A DNA stretch of 64,000 nucleotides from UMGS1590 sp900552455 (lineage in GTDB: Bacteria > Bacillota > Peptococcia > Peptococcales > Peptococcaceae): the NCBI GenBank assembly GCA_963931105.1, contig OZ007004.1, forward strand, positions 2,108,001 through 2,172,000, given 5' to 3'. How positions within the stretch are numbered: position 1 is the first letter of the stretch; each line of letters opens with the position of its first letter. Both the position numbers and the translations under genes were made by a program. The notes beneath the pieces were generated by a model that had not been told where the DNA came from, did no database searches, and saw only the letters and a program-made list of their open reading frames with translations. This document shows positions 16,938 through 24,428 of the stretch, piece after piece.

Positions 16938-18092
16938 TTAAAAATTCTGCATGAGGTAGATCTTGTAGGTGATAGAGAGGGTGTCCTGAAAATCGACTTC
17001 GGAGCTGCCGTAGGGGATGAGCTCTTTGATCTTGTTGATGCGGTAGCGGACGGTGTTTTCGTGGACGTACATGGCGGCGGCTGTTTTCTTATAATCCATG
17101 TTGAGCCGGGCGAAGGTGAGAAGGGTGTCGAAGAGCTGGCCCTTATTATCGGCGTCGCTCTGGAGGATGGGCTGGGTCATGTCGTTATAAAACTGCTCGA
17201 GGGCGGGGGTGTCGTAGAGGGCGATGAGGATGCGGGAGATGCCGATGTTTTTATAATACACGGTTTCGCCGGCGGCGGCGCGGCCGGAGGTGAGGGCGGT
17301 GTAGCTCTGGGCGATGACGGTGCCGAGGGTTTGCAGGGGGCGCAGGTCGCTGATGCCGATGATGGCCTGGGGCAGGTGCTGGTGGATGAGCTCGATATAG
17401 CGCTGGTGGGATTCTGCTACCTCGGAAAGGCGGCTGTCGCTGTAGGTGAGGATGACGAGGATGCCGCCCTTATACTCGGTGGCGAAGGCGCGGGCGTTTT
17501 GGTTGATGGCGTTGCAGAGATTGAGGATGGAGGAGACGGGCACCTGTGGGTTGGTGCGGTCGATCGCAAAGAGAACCATGGCGTTTTTCTCAAAGTTTGG
17601 ATTGAGCTCGGCGACGATCTCCATCTTTTCGCGCTGGGAGATGCGCTTGCCAATGAGAGAGGCGATCTTGTCTTCGAGGTTTTTGCGCTGCTCGGCATAC
17701 ATGCGGAATTCGATGATGCTGGTGATGACGGCGGAGTATGGGGTGTGGAAATCGGTGAAGATGACGGGGATCTGGGCTTCGTCAAAGAGTGTGGCGTATT
17801 CTGGCGGCAGCTCCTGGAAATATTCGTCGAAGACGATGAGGGCGGCGGCATGATTGGCGGAAAGACGCTGATACACTTTGTCGAGGTAGGAGATATCTTC
17901 CTTGGCGAAGTATAGGAAAGATAGATAGATATCGTTTTCTACGAAGCCGATCTCAAGATCTGCGGTGCTTGGTGGATTGTCGTAAACGTTGACGGAATTG
18001 ACTTCGCGGTTGAGGCCACGTTTACCAGCTACGATCCTAGCGTTCTTGAGAACATTCAACTCGAGAATGTCTGCAACGGTGATAATACTCAT
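16938..18092 (-). CDS. PucR-family transcriptional regulator
   Basis: 384-aa regulator. The N-terminal purine-catabolism PucR domain (about 5-125, TVADILELNVLKNARIVAG, NDIYLSFLYFAKED) is followed by a GGDEF-like CdaR region and a C-terminal helix-turn-helix of the PucR type (about 320-380). The last carries the diagnostic NMDYKKTAAAMYVHENTVRYRINKI, cut here between sub-motifs AAAMYVHENTVRYRI and KIKELI. PucR proteins sense purine breakdown or related nitrogen compounds and control transport and catabolic genes. It is divergent from the broken NCS1 nucleobase permease at 18265, which is therefore its probable target. Confidence 0.9.
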   Translation of the reverse strand: MSIITVADILELNVLKNARIVAGKRGLNREVNSVNVYDNPPSTADLEIGFVENDIYLSFLYFAKEDISYLDKVYQRLSANHAAALIVFDEYFQELPPEYATLFDEAQIPVIFTDFHTPYSAVITSIIEFRMYAEQRKNLEDKIASLIGKRISQREKMEIVAELNPNFEKNAMVLFAIDRTNPQVPVSSILNLCNAINQNARAFATEYKGGILVILTYSDSRLSEVAESHQRYIELIHQHLPQAIIGISDLRPLQTLGTVIAQSYTALTSGRAAAGETVYYKNIGISRILIALYDTPALEQFYNDMTQPILQSDADNKGQLFDTLLTFARLNMDYKKTAAAMYVHENTVRYRINKIKELIPYGSSEVDFQDTLSITYKIYLMQNF

Positions 18093-18264
18093 GGTTTTCC
18101 ACGCCTTTCCAGTTGATTGTGATGGTACTATTATAGGATGAATCTGGGGGTTTTGTGTTTGGAATTTTTATAAATTTGTTGGAGAATGGCTGTATGCGTG
18201 CCAATGACAGGGTTTTGCAGCTATTGTTAAAATGAATAAAAGGTTTGAAAAAGAGGTGTTCGAG
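18093..18264. promoter_or_regulatory. Divergent control region between pucR-type regulator and NCS1 permease
   Basis: On the minus strand TATAAT (18135-18130) is a clear -10 for the regulator, with a poor -35. On the plus strand ATGACA, 17 bases, TTAAAA is the best candidate before the permease, whose RBS is AGAGGTG. No strong dyad was found. Confidence 0.4.
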
Positions 18265-19539
18265 ATGACAAACGGTAAGAAGCCGATCGAAGCATTTGCG
18301 CTTTCAAGGGTTCCGCGGGAGTAGCGGAAATCCTGGGTGGATATGGTGATGGTGCAGGCGGGGATGGTGATTTGCATTCCTGCTTTTTTGTTGGGAAGCA
18401 TGCTGGCGGAGGGGCTGCCGACGCTGCAGGCGATCCTTGCTGGTATCATTGGCTATGGGATGGTGCTGGTGCTGACGCTGATATTGGGCATCCAGGGGGC
18501 GGATCTGGGGATTCTGACGTGCGCGATCTCGACGTCGACTTTTGGGCGCAAGGGGACGCGGCTTCTGGTGAGCTCGCTCTTCACGGTGTCGCTGGTGGGA
18601 TTTTTCGGGCTGCAGGTGAATGTCTGCGGCGAGGCTTTTTCGACGCTGGCGCTGGCGGCGTTTGGCGTGGAGATTCCTGTGGTGGCGAGCTCGATCTTCT
18701 GAGGAATGGTGATGGTGGTGATCGCTGTCTGGGGGATGGAGACGCTGAAAAATCTGGACACGATCTCTGTACCGCTGCTGCTCCTGATTATGATCATTGG
18801 TACGGTGATGGCGTTTCGCATCTACGGCACGGCGGGGCTTTCTGCCAATGAGGTGGAGACGCCGACGATGTCGATGATCGAGGGGATTGGCACGGCGTTC
18901 AGCTTTTTCTCGGCTTCGGCGTTCACGGCGGCGGATCTGACGCGCTTTCAGCGCAATCGTCGGGACACGGTAAAATCTGCTGTCTGGGGGCTGATGCCGG
19001 CGGGGATCATCACCTGTGTGATCGGCGTTTTGCTCTCGCGCGTGGTGGGCGTGTATGACATCAGCCAGGTCATGGCGATGGTCGGCCTGCCGATTCTGGG
19101 GCTGACGATTATGATCCTGGCGCAGCTGACAACGAACTCGGTCAATGCCTACACGGGCGGGCTGGATGCGGTGATGACGTTTAACCTGCCGGACAATCGC
19201 CGCCGCGAGGCGACGTTTGTGGTCGGCGTGCTGGGGGTTGTGTTGGCAGTGCTGGGGATTTTGGATTTTATCGAGGTTTATCTCAACTGGACAATCTTTC
19301 TCGGCGCGCCGATCGCTGGTGTGATGATCGCAGATTACTGGATCGTCGGCAGGGGTAAACCGGCCAGCTGGCATCCAAACGACGGCTGGAACAGGACGGG
19401 CATCGCAGCGACGCTGATCTCGCTGGTCATCGCGCTGATGATACCTGTTGGCGTGTTTAATTTCAATGGGGTGATCATTGGCTTCATTGTGTATTTGATA
19501 TTGGAACATTTCTGGCCGTCGGAATCTAGAAATAATTAG
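18265..19539 (+). pseudogene. NCS1-family nucleobase permease (CodB-like) with two in-frame stop codons
   Basis: One uninterrupted frame of 425 codons encodes a CodB-like cytosine/purine permease with about 12 membrane segments. Examples are QAGMVICIPAFLLGSMLAEG, SASAFTAADLTRFQRNRRD and the family-typical ADYWIVGRGKPA near the end. It contains TAG at 18322-18324 (after FALSRVPRE, before RKSW) and TGA at 18700-18702 (after VASSIF, before GMVMV). Both differ by one base from a plausible sense codon, GAG (Glu) and TGG (Trp). No frameshifts are seen, so inactivation looks recent. The ATG at 18265 has an AGAGGTG site. The final TAG lies within the 7-bp repeat array that follows. Confidence 0.85.
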
Positions 19540-19750
19540 TAATTAGTAATTAGTAATGAGTAATTGTGGTAGCTTTGTCCCTGACGGGCCAAAGCGAATA
19601 AATTTTGTGGTGTGCGCACGGCTGCTGAAAAAATAAAAAGGCTAGAGTCGATGCGACGCGCCAGCGGCGTATCGATCTCTAGCCAACAACCATTAATCAT
19701 TTATCATTAATCATTACTAATTTTCAAACCATTTATCATTGAAAAAAGGA
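19531..19750. repeat. Modular intergenic repeat element, copy 1
   Basis: Begins with 7-bp tandem repeats (TTAGTAA three times, then TGAGTAA). Then come AATTGTGGTAGC, a CTTTG...CAAAG hairpin (CTTTGTCCC/GGGCCAAAG), the segment AAATTTTGTGGTGTGCGCA, and a long hairpin at 19640-19684 with arms starting GGCTAGAG and ending CTCTAGCC. It closes with inverted 7-bp repeats (ATTAATC and ATTTATC units). The first repeat units contain the permease stop codon. Confidence 0.8.
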
Positions 19751-19760
19751 GAATGAAATC

Positions 19761-20567
19761 ATGCAGATTTTGAACGAACAGGACATCATCAATGTGATGA
19801 ACGGGGCAGCGCTGTTGGCTGCCGGTGGAGGCGGCTGTTTTGACGACGGCATGATCCTCTTGGAGAGTTTCAAGAAAAACCATCCAGACAAACCGATCGT
19901 GGTGCGGCTGGTGGATGTTTCGGAGATGGAAGACGGGGCTTGCGCAGCTGTCGTCGCCGGCATGGGCGCGCCGACGGAAGGCGCAGGTAAGGATTTCACG
20001 CCTTGCGCGGTCGATGCATTTGCGGAAGTGCAGCGGATGGCAGCGGAGATGGGCAAGGGGGTGCACTATACGATGCCTGTGGAAATGGGCGCGTTCAACA
20101 CCTTTGTACCAATGCTAATCTCGCTGATGACGGGGCTACCAACGCTGGATGCCGACGCAGCTGGTCGCGCTGTGCCAGGTCTGGATACGCTGCTGTCGCA
20201 CATCAACGGCGGCGCCACGAGCCCGCTGGCGATGGCAGATGACAACGGCAACATCACCCACATTCGCTGCGCCGATCCCCATGACGCGGTGATGGCGCAG
20301 AACGTTGCCAGCCCGATCGCCCGCGCCTTTCACTCGAACGCTGGCATCGCTGGCTGGATCATGGGCAGAGACGAGATCCAGGCGCGCATCCCGACGGGGA
20401 CGATCTCACTGGCGAAAGCGATCGGCGAGGTCATCCAGCAGGCGCGGGAGACGCGCGCGGCAGGAGGACGCGTGCGCGATATTTACAGCGCCCTGGACGC
20501 CAGTGGTCTGGTGCAGGCGAAATGCCTCTGCGCCTGCTCGCCGCTGCGCGCCTTTGCCACGGATTAA
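19761..20567 (+). CDS. DUF917 (S-methyl-thiohydantoin desulfurase-like) protein, C-terminally truncated
   Basis: 268 aa matching the N-terminal two thirds of DUF917 proteins, which are usually about 360 aa. Supporting segments are ALLAAGGGGCFDDGM, VVAGMGAPTEG, VEMGAFNTFVPML, HINGGATSPLAMADDNGN and PTGTISLAKAIGEVIQQA. AAGGAG precedes the ATG. After about residue 255 the sequence (QAKCLCACSPLRAFATD) no longer follows the family and stops at TAA. DUF917 genes commonly sit with nucleobase or hydantoin transporters, which fits the permease upstream. With that permease broken, this is likely also a pseudogene; whether a stable protein is made is unclear. Confidence 0.7.
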   Translation: MQILNEQDIINVMNGAALLAAGGGGCFDDGMILLESFKKNHPDKPIVVRLVDVSEMEDGACAAVVAGMGAPTEGAGKDFTPCAVDAFAEVQRMAAEMGKGVHYTMPVEMGAFNTFVPMLISLMTGLPTLDADAAGRAVPGLDTLLSHINGGATSPLAMADDNGNITHIRCADPHDAVMAQNVASPIARAFHSNAGIAGWIMGRDEIQARIPTGTISLAKAIGEVIQQARETRAAGGRVRDIYSALDASGLVQAKCLCACSPLRAFATD

Positions 20568-20655
20568 ATGGTGGCGCAGGCCGGAAAACACCGAAGCCGC
20601 ATGGCGGCCGTATTTCGATGTGCTGGGGTATGGCGATGAGGTGGTACGCTTTTCT
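20568..20655 (+). pseudogene. Orphan C-terminal coding remnant in another frame
   Basis: Shifted one frame relative to the DUF917 gene, this stretch reads PENTEAAWRPYFDVLGYGDEV followed by VRFSQ and then runs into the repeat element at 20656. It looks like the natural end of a protein but has no start of its own. I do not recognise the family. Together with the truncated DUF917 gene it suggests a deletion or frameshift that fused two gene remnants. Confidence 0.4.
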
Positions 20656-20846
20656 CAGTTAGGAGTTAGGAGTGCGGAGTTGATTTTTGGCAAATTTTTA
20701 GTTAGTAATTTTTTAGTGAGTAATTTTGGAATGCTTTGTCCCTAACGGGCCAAAGCGAATAAATTTTGTGGTGTGCGCAAGGCACAAAATAATTTCCGCC
20801 TTTGAGCGTAAGCGAAAAGGCTACCACAATTAATCATTAATCATTT
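20656..20846. repeat. Modular intergenic repeat element, copy 2
   Basis: Starts with AGTTAGG AGTTAGG AGTGCGG units, then TTAGTAA/TGAGTAA units. It carries the same CTTTG...CAAAG hairpin (TCCCTAACGGG core) and the same AAATTTTGTGGTGTGCGC segment as copy 1. It ends with GGCTACCACAATT and TTAATCA-type inverted repeats. It lacks the GGCTAG hairpin and the GC-rich insert. It ends 7-15 bases before the Shine-Dalgarno sequence of the dipeptidase gene. Confidence 0.8.
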
Positions 20847-20869
20847 AAACTGAAAGGTTAGTGGTTTTT

Positions 20870-22138
20870 GTGTTAGAAACAATCAAAAAGCTTGTCGCGA
20901 TTCCGAGCGTGACAGGCGCTGCGCCGGAGCCGGGGAAGCCCTATGGCCCTTATGTGTATGAGGCGCTGGAGACGGCGCTGGCCTTCTGCGAGGAGCTGGG
21001 ATTCCGCACAAAGCTGGACGACGAGGGCTACTATGGCTACGCTGAGATTGGCGCAGGCGAGGAGCTGATGGGTATTCTCGTGCATCTCGATGTGGTGCCG
21101 CCGGGATCCGGTTGGACCCACGATCCTTACGGCTGCGAGATCGCCGAAGGCAAGCTCTTCGGCCGCGGTGTCGTCGACGACAAAGGGCCGGCTGTGGCGG
21201 TGGTCTACGCCATGAAGGACATTCTCGACAGCGAGCTTATGCTGGACAAGCGCGTGCGACTGATCCTCGCCAGCCAGGAGGAGGACGGTCCCTGGGCGGA
21301 CATCGCGCGCTACAAAGCGCAGGAGGAGATCCCAGGCTTCGGCTTCACGCCAGACGCCAGCTTCCCGGCCACCTTCGGCGAAAAGGGCATCCTCGCAGTG
21401 GCGTTGTCGATGCCGGCGGAGCGCGCAGGTTTTCGCGAGATCCAGGGCGGCACAGCGACGAACATGGTCGCCGATCAGGCGCAGGCGGTGTTCATGGACG
21501 GCACTGTGCTGGAAACGCGCGGCAGATCTGCCCACGGCAGCATGCCAGAACTTGGCGATAACGCCATCACCAGCCTGATGGCTCAGGCAGCGGCCCACGA
21601 TTGTCCCTTTGCGCAGTTTTATATGGACCATATCGGCCACGCGCTGAACGGCGAGGGCCTCGGCATCGCCCTCGAGGACCGGGCCAGCGGCGGCCTGACG
21701 CTGAACGTTGGCAAGATCGAGCTGGCAGAGGGCAAGGTCACAATGCACCTCGATATCCGCTATCCGGTGACGTTTTCGCCGCAGGACGTGCTCGCGCCGC
21801 TGGAGGGCGTCTGCGCAGCGCATGGGCTGAGCCTCGTCAAGGAAGACTGGATGGCACCGGTTTACATGGATGCCAACGGCCCGGTGATCAGCGCGCTCAT
21901 GGCGGCCTATCGCGAGGTGACCGCCAGCGACATGCCGCCGACGGTCATGGGTGGCGGCTCCTACGCCCGGGCGATGGAGCACATCGTCGCCTTCGGGCCG
22001 GTTTTCCCATGGCGGGAGAGCATCGAGCACGTTGCCGATGAATACATTTATGTGGAAGATCTCGAAAAAATACGTGAAATTTATCGATTGGCTATTGAAA
22101 AATTGGCCTGCCATCGTACAATTATAAAGAAAGGATGA
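20870..22138 (+). CDS. M20-family dipeptidase (PepV/Sapep-like)
   Basis: Zinc-dependent dipeptidase, about 422 aa, cytoplasmic. It carries the metal-site motifs GILVHLDVVPPG (His, Asp), GRGVVDDKGPAV (bridging Asp), the glutamates of SQEEDGPWAD in place of the commoner DEE-SG form, DASFPATFGEKG, and the C-terminal GGGSYARAMEHIVAFGPVFPW. The start is uncertain: GTG at 20870 gives MLETIKKLVAIPSVTG, and an in-frame GTG at 20861 adds three residues. GAAAGG lies 3 or 12 bases before these. Its stop overlaps the next gene's region (ATGATA), so the two are probably co-transcribed. Confidence 0.9.
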   Translation: MLETIKKLVAIPSVTGAAPEPGKPYGPYVYEALETALAFCEELGFRTKLDDEGYYGYAEIGAGEELMGILVHLDVVPPGSGWTHDPYGCEIAEGKLFGRGVVDDKGPAVAVVYAMKDILDSELMLDKRVRLILASQEEDGPWADIARYKAQEEIPGFGFTPDASFPATFGEKGILAVALSMPAERAGFREIQGGTATNMVADQAQAVFMDGTVLETRGRSAHGSMPELGDNAITSLMAQAAAHDCPFAQFYMDHIGHALNGEGLGIALEDRASGGLTLNVGKIELAEGKVTMHLDIRYPVTFSPQDVLAPLEGVCAAHGLSLVKEDWMAPVYMDANGPVISALMAAYREVTASDMPPTVMGGGSYARAMEHIVAFGPVFPWRESIEHVADEYIYVEDLEKIREIYRLAIEKLACHRTIIKKG

Positions 22139-22143
22139 TACTA

Positions 22144-22509
22144 GTGAAAAAAGGTTTGAAATTATTGTCGGTGCTGATGATCGTGCTCGGTCTCCTGACG
22201 CTGGCAGTCGGCATCATGACGACGGGGGTATTTGTGCTCAGCGGCGAAACGACAGCAGAGGTAAAATCTCTCATCGCGCTGACGCTGATCTTCAGCGTGG
22301 CCAACGGCCTCTTGGAATTTGTCGGCGGGGCGCTGGGCCTGCGCGCAGCGAAAAATCCTGCCAAAAGCCTCGACGCCGTGATCTTCGGCTTCGTCGCCCT
22401 CGCCGTCGGCGTCTGCTCCCTCGTGCTCGATTTCAGCGTGCAGAACATCTGCGCCTGCATCATTCCGTTGCTCTACTTCGTGTGCGTGCTGGAGGTGCAT
22501 CGCGCCTGA
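22144..22509 (+). CDS. Small four-helix membrane protein of unknown function
   Basis: 121 aa with four predicted membrane segments (about 5-28, 40-62, 72-92 and 97-116) and short polar ends (MKKGLK at the front, EVHRA at the end). Not recognised beyond resembling uncharacterised small membrane proteins of Firmicutes. The start is taken as GTG 22144 because AAAGG is 9 bases upstream; an ATG at 22135 overlaps the dipeptidase stop but has no spacing for that site. The stop TGA at 22507 is the first base triplet of repeat element copy 3. Confidence 0.65.
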   Translation: MKKGLKLLSVLMIVLGLLTLAVGIMTTGVFVLSGETTAEVKSLIALTLIFSVANGLLEFVGGALGLRAAKNPAKSLDAVIFGFVALAVGVCSLVLDFSVQNICACIIPLLYFVCVLEVHRA

Positions 22510-22690
22510 GTTAGGAGTGAGGAGTTAGGAATGAGGAGTTTTTCTGCTGGTTGATGCAAGGGGACGTTGCTACGGCGCTATCACAGCATTTCTTGCAGCG
22601 CAGCTGTGAACTGGTGCACAGCACCAGTAACTCCTCACTCCGAGCAAGCGCAGCGCGCTCGGCCGCGAAGCGTCTCACTCCTAACTAAAA
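22507..22690. repeat. Modular intergenic repeat element, copy 3
   Basis: Left end GAGTTAG GAGTGAG GAGTTAG GAATGAG (7-bp units), right end the inverted form (CTCACTC CTAACT). The core includes the palindrome CTGGTGC-ACA-GCACCAG (22612-22628). A GC-rich insert at 22641-22674 interrupts the right array: stem CGAGC/GCTCG, loop AAGCGCAGCGC, then CCGCGAAGCG. The element fills the whole gap between the small membrane protein and the CorC-like gene. Confidence 0.75.
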
Positions 22691-22762
22691 AGTTTCCCCT
22701 TGAAAACTTCTTGCGCTCATGTTATTATTTTCAAAATAACTTTTTTAGGAGGAATCAGTCTT

Positions 22763-24097
22763 ATGGACGCAGACCCGACAGGGACTTCTATCATTTCCAG
22801 CTTGTTGTTGCTCTTGTTTTTCACCCTCATGAACGCCTTCTTTGCAGGGGCGGAGATGGCTGTGGTATCGGTTAACAAAAACCGCATCCGCAGTCTGGCA
22901 GAGGATGGCAACAAAAAAGCGAAGGTCATCGAGAAGCTTTTCGACGATTCGACGAAGTTTCTCTCGACGATCCAGGTGGCCATCACCTTTGCCGGCTTCT
23001 ATTCGTCGGCATCTGCCGCCGCGCGCATTGCGCCGGTGCTGGGTGCGTGGCTGGCGAGCCGCGGCCTGCCTTATGCAGAAGCCATCGCCTCCAACGGCGT
23101 CACGCTCCTGCTCATGTTCTTCAACCTCGTCTTTGGTGAGCTGGTGCCAAAACGCATCGCCCTGCAGAAAGCCGAAGCCTTCTGCATGCTGACGGTGATG
23201 CCGGTGCACTACATCTCCATCGTGCTCTCGCCGTTTATCAAGCTGCTTTCGGTATCGACGAAGGTGGTGCTGAAGCTCCTCGGTTTCAAAACAACGGACC
23301 AGGAGGAGGCCGTCACCGAAGAGGAGATCAAGGCGCTGCTCAAGCAAGGCAGCGAGACAGGGCTTTTCGAGGACGAGGAGCGCAAGATGATCGACTCGGT
23401 CTTTGCCTTTAACGACCGCACTGCGCGCGAGATCCGCGTGCCGCGGCGCGATGTCGTGAGCTTTGACATCAACGAGCCTTTCGACACGCTGCTCGATGAC
23501 ATTCTCGAAACGCGCCACAACCGCATTCCGGTTTACGACGACGACATCGACAACATCATCGGTGTGCTCCACATCAAGGATGTGATGATCGAGCTGCGCA
23601 AGGACATCCGTCCCGAGGATCTCGACATTCGCGCCATGCTCCACGAGCCGTTCTTTGTGCCGGAAACGAAAACCACCGACTCCCTCTTCCGCGATATGCA
23701 GGCCAACCGCCGCCACATGGCGATCCTGGTGGACGAGCACGGGGGCTTCTCCGGCATCGTCACCATCGAGGACCTGGTGGAAGCCATCATGGGCAACATC
23801 GACGAGGAATACGACGACGTTGCGCCAGAGATCGAGGCCATCGGCCCCGACGAGTATCTGCTTGACGGCGGACTGCTCATCGACGATCTCAACGAAGAGC
23901 TGGAACTCTCCATCGAAAGCGAGGACTGCGACACCATTTCCGGCTACCTCATCGAACAGCTCGGCCACATTCCGCAGGAAGGCGCGCGCGAGCGCATCAC
24001 CATTGATAACCTCGCCTTTCTCACCGAGGACGTGCGCGACAACCGCATCGCCAGCGTGCGCATGAAGATTCTTCCTCAAATTAGTAATGATGAATGA
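22763..24097 (+). CDS. CNNM/CorC-type transporter-associated protein (DUF21 and CBS domains)
   Basis: 444 aa. The N-terminal DUF21 membrane domain (about 10-190, with FFAGAEMAVVSVNKNRIRSLAEDG cut here to FFAGAEMAVVSVNK and FNLVFGELVPKRIALQKAE) is followed by two CBS domains (about 205-330; VPRRDVVSFDIN, HNRIPVYDDDIDNIIGVLHI, VDEHGGFSGIVTIEDLVEAI). A C-terminal CorC/HlyC transport-associated domain follows (about 350-440). Homologues mediate magnesium or other divalent-cation efflux, or sense nucleotides. ATG 22763 has AGGAGG at 22748. The last codons (ISNDE) and stop come from the 7-bp repeat array of copy 4. Confidence 0.92.
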   Translation: MDADPTGTSIISSLLLLLFFTLMNAFFAGAEMAVVSVNKNRIRSLAEDGNKKAKVIEKLFDDSTKFLSTIQVAITFAGFYSSASAAARIAPVLGAWLASRGLPYAEAIASNGVTLLLMFFNLVFGELVPKRIALQKAEAFCMLTVMPVHYISIVLSPFIKLLSVSTKVVLKLLGFKTTDQEEAVTEEEIKALLKQGSETGLFEDEERKMIDSVFAFNDRTAREIRVPRRDVVSFDINEPFDTLLDDILETRHNRIPVYDDDIDNIIGVLHIKDVMIELRKDIRPEDLDIRAMLHEPFFVPETKTTDSLFRDMQANRRHMAILVDEHGGFSGIVTIEDLVEAIMGNIDEEYDDVAPEIEAIGPDEYLLDGGLLIDDLNEELELSIESEDCDTISGYLIEQLGHIPQEGARERITIDNLAFLTEDVRDNRIASVRMKILPQISNDE

Positions 24098-24330
24098 GTA
24101 ATTAGTAATTGATGTTGGCTAGAGATCGATACGCCGCTAACGCGTCGCTCGATCTCTAGCCTTTTTATTTTATCTGCGGCCGTGCGCAAGGCACAAAATA
24201 ATTCCTGCCTTGAGCGATAGTGAAAGGCTACCACAATTAATCATTAATCATTGCCAGCAAGCGTAAGCGCGCTGGCCCGCGACGCGGCTAATTAATCATT
24301 AACAAAATCATTTGAAAATGATTTTGTTAA
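24080..24330. repeat. Modular intergenic repeat element, copy 4 (most complete)
   Basis: Left TTAGTAA/TGAGTAA units begin inside the upstream gene. A hairpin at 24117-24161 has arms starting GGCTAGAGATCGA and ending TCGATCTCTAGCC. Then come the GTGCGCAAGGCACAAAATAA segment and GGCTACCACAATT. Inverted 7-bp repeats are split by a GC-rich insert at 24253-24288 (stem GCCAGC/GCTGGC, loop AAGCGTAAGCGC, then CCGCGACGCGGC). The end, 24299-24330, is a perfect 14-bp stem (TTAACAAAATCATT and its complement) with a TGAA loop. Confidence 0.82.
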
Positions 24331-24336
24331 GAAAAA

Positions 24337-24368
24337 TTGCTAGCATAGCGCAGTTTTCGTGGTATAAT
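24337..24368 (+). promoter_or_regulatory. Candidate promoter of the dehydratase activator gene
   Basis: TATAAT at 24363-24368 is a consensus -10, 61 bases before the TTG start. The best -35 (TTGCTA at 24337) has a 20-base spacer, longer than usual. Confidence 0.45.
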
Positions 24369-24428
24369 GAGAGATAGGATTTTTACAGATTTATTGAGGG
24401 GAATTCAATCAACTAGGAGGATACTGAA

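Noticed and set aside
18265..19539. Stop-codon read-through or alternative genetic code in the permease gene
   Set aside because: TGA and TAG both end normal genes in this window (for example TGA in gatB, rpe and others), and two different stops in one gene are better explained by nonsense mutations.
22555..22630. Possible small coding sequence inside repeat copy 3
   Set aside because: Open frames are short, lack start signals and overlap a strong palindrome (CTGGTGC/GCACCAG). Treated as part of the element.
19531..24330. CRISPR array
   Set aside because: The heptad arrays have a 7-bp period with no spacers of 25-40 bases, and no cas genes are present.
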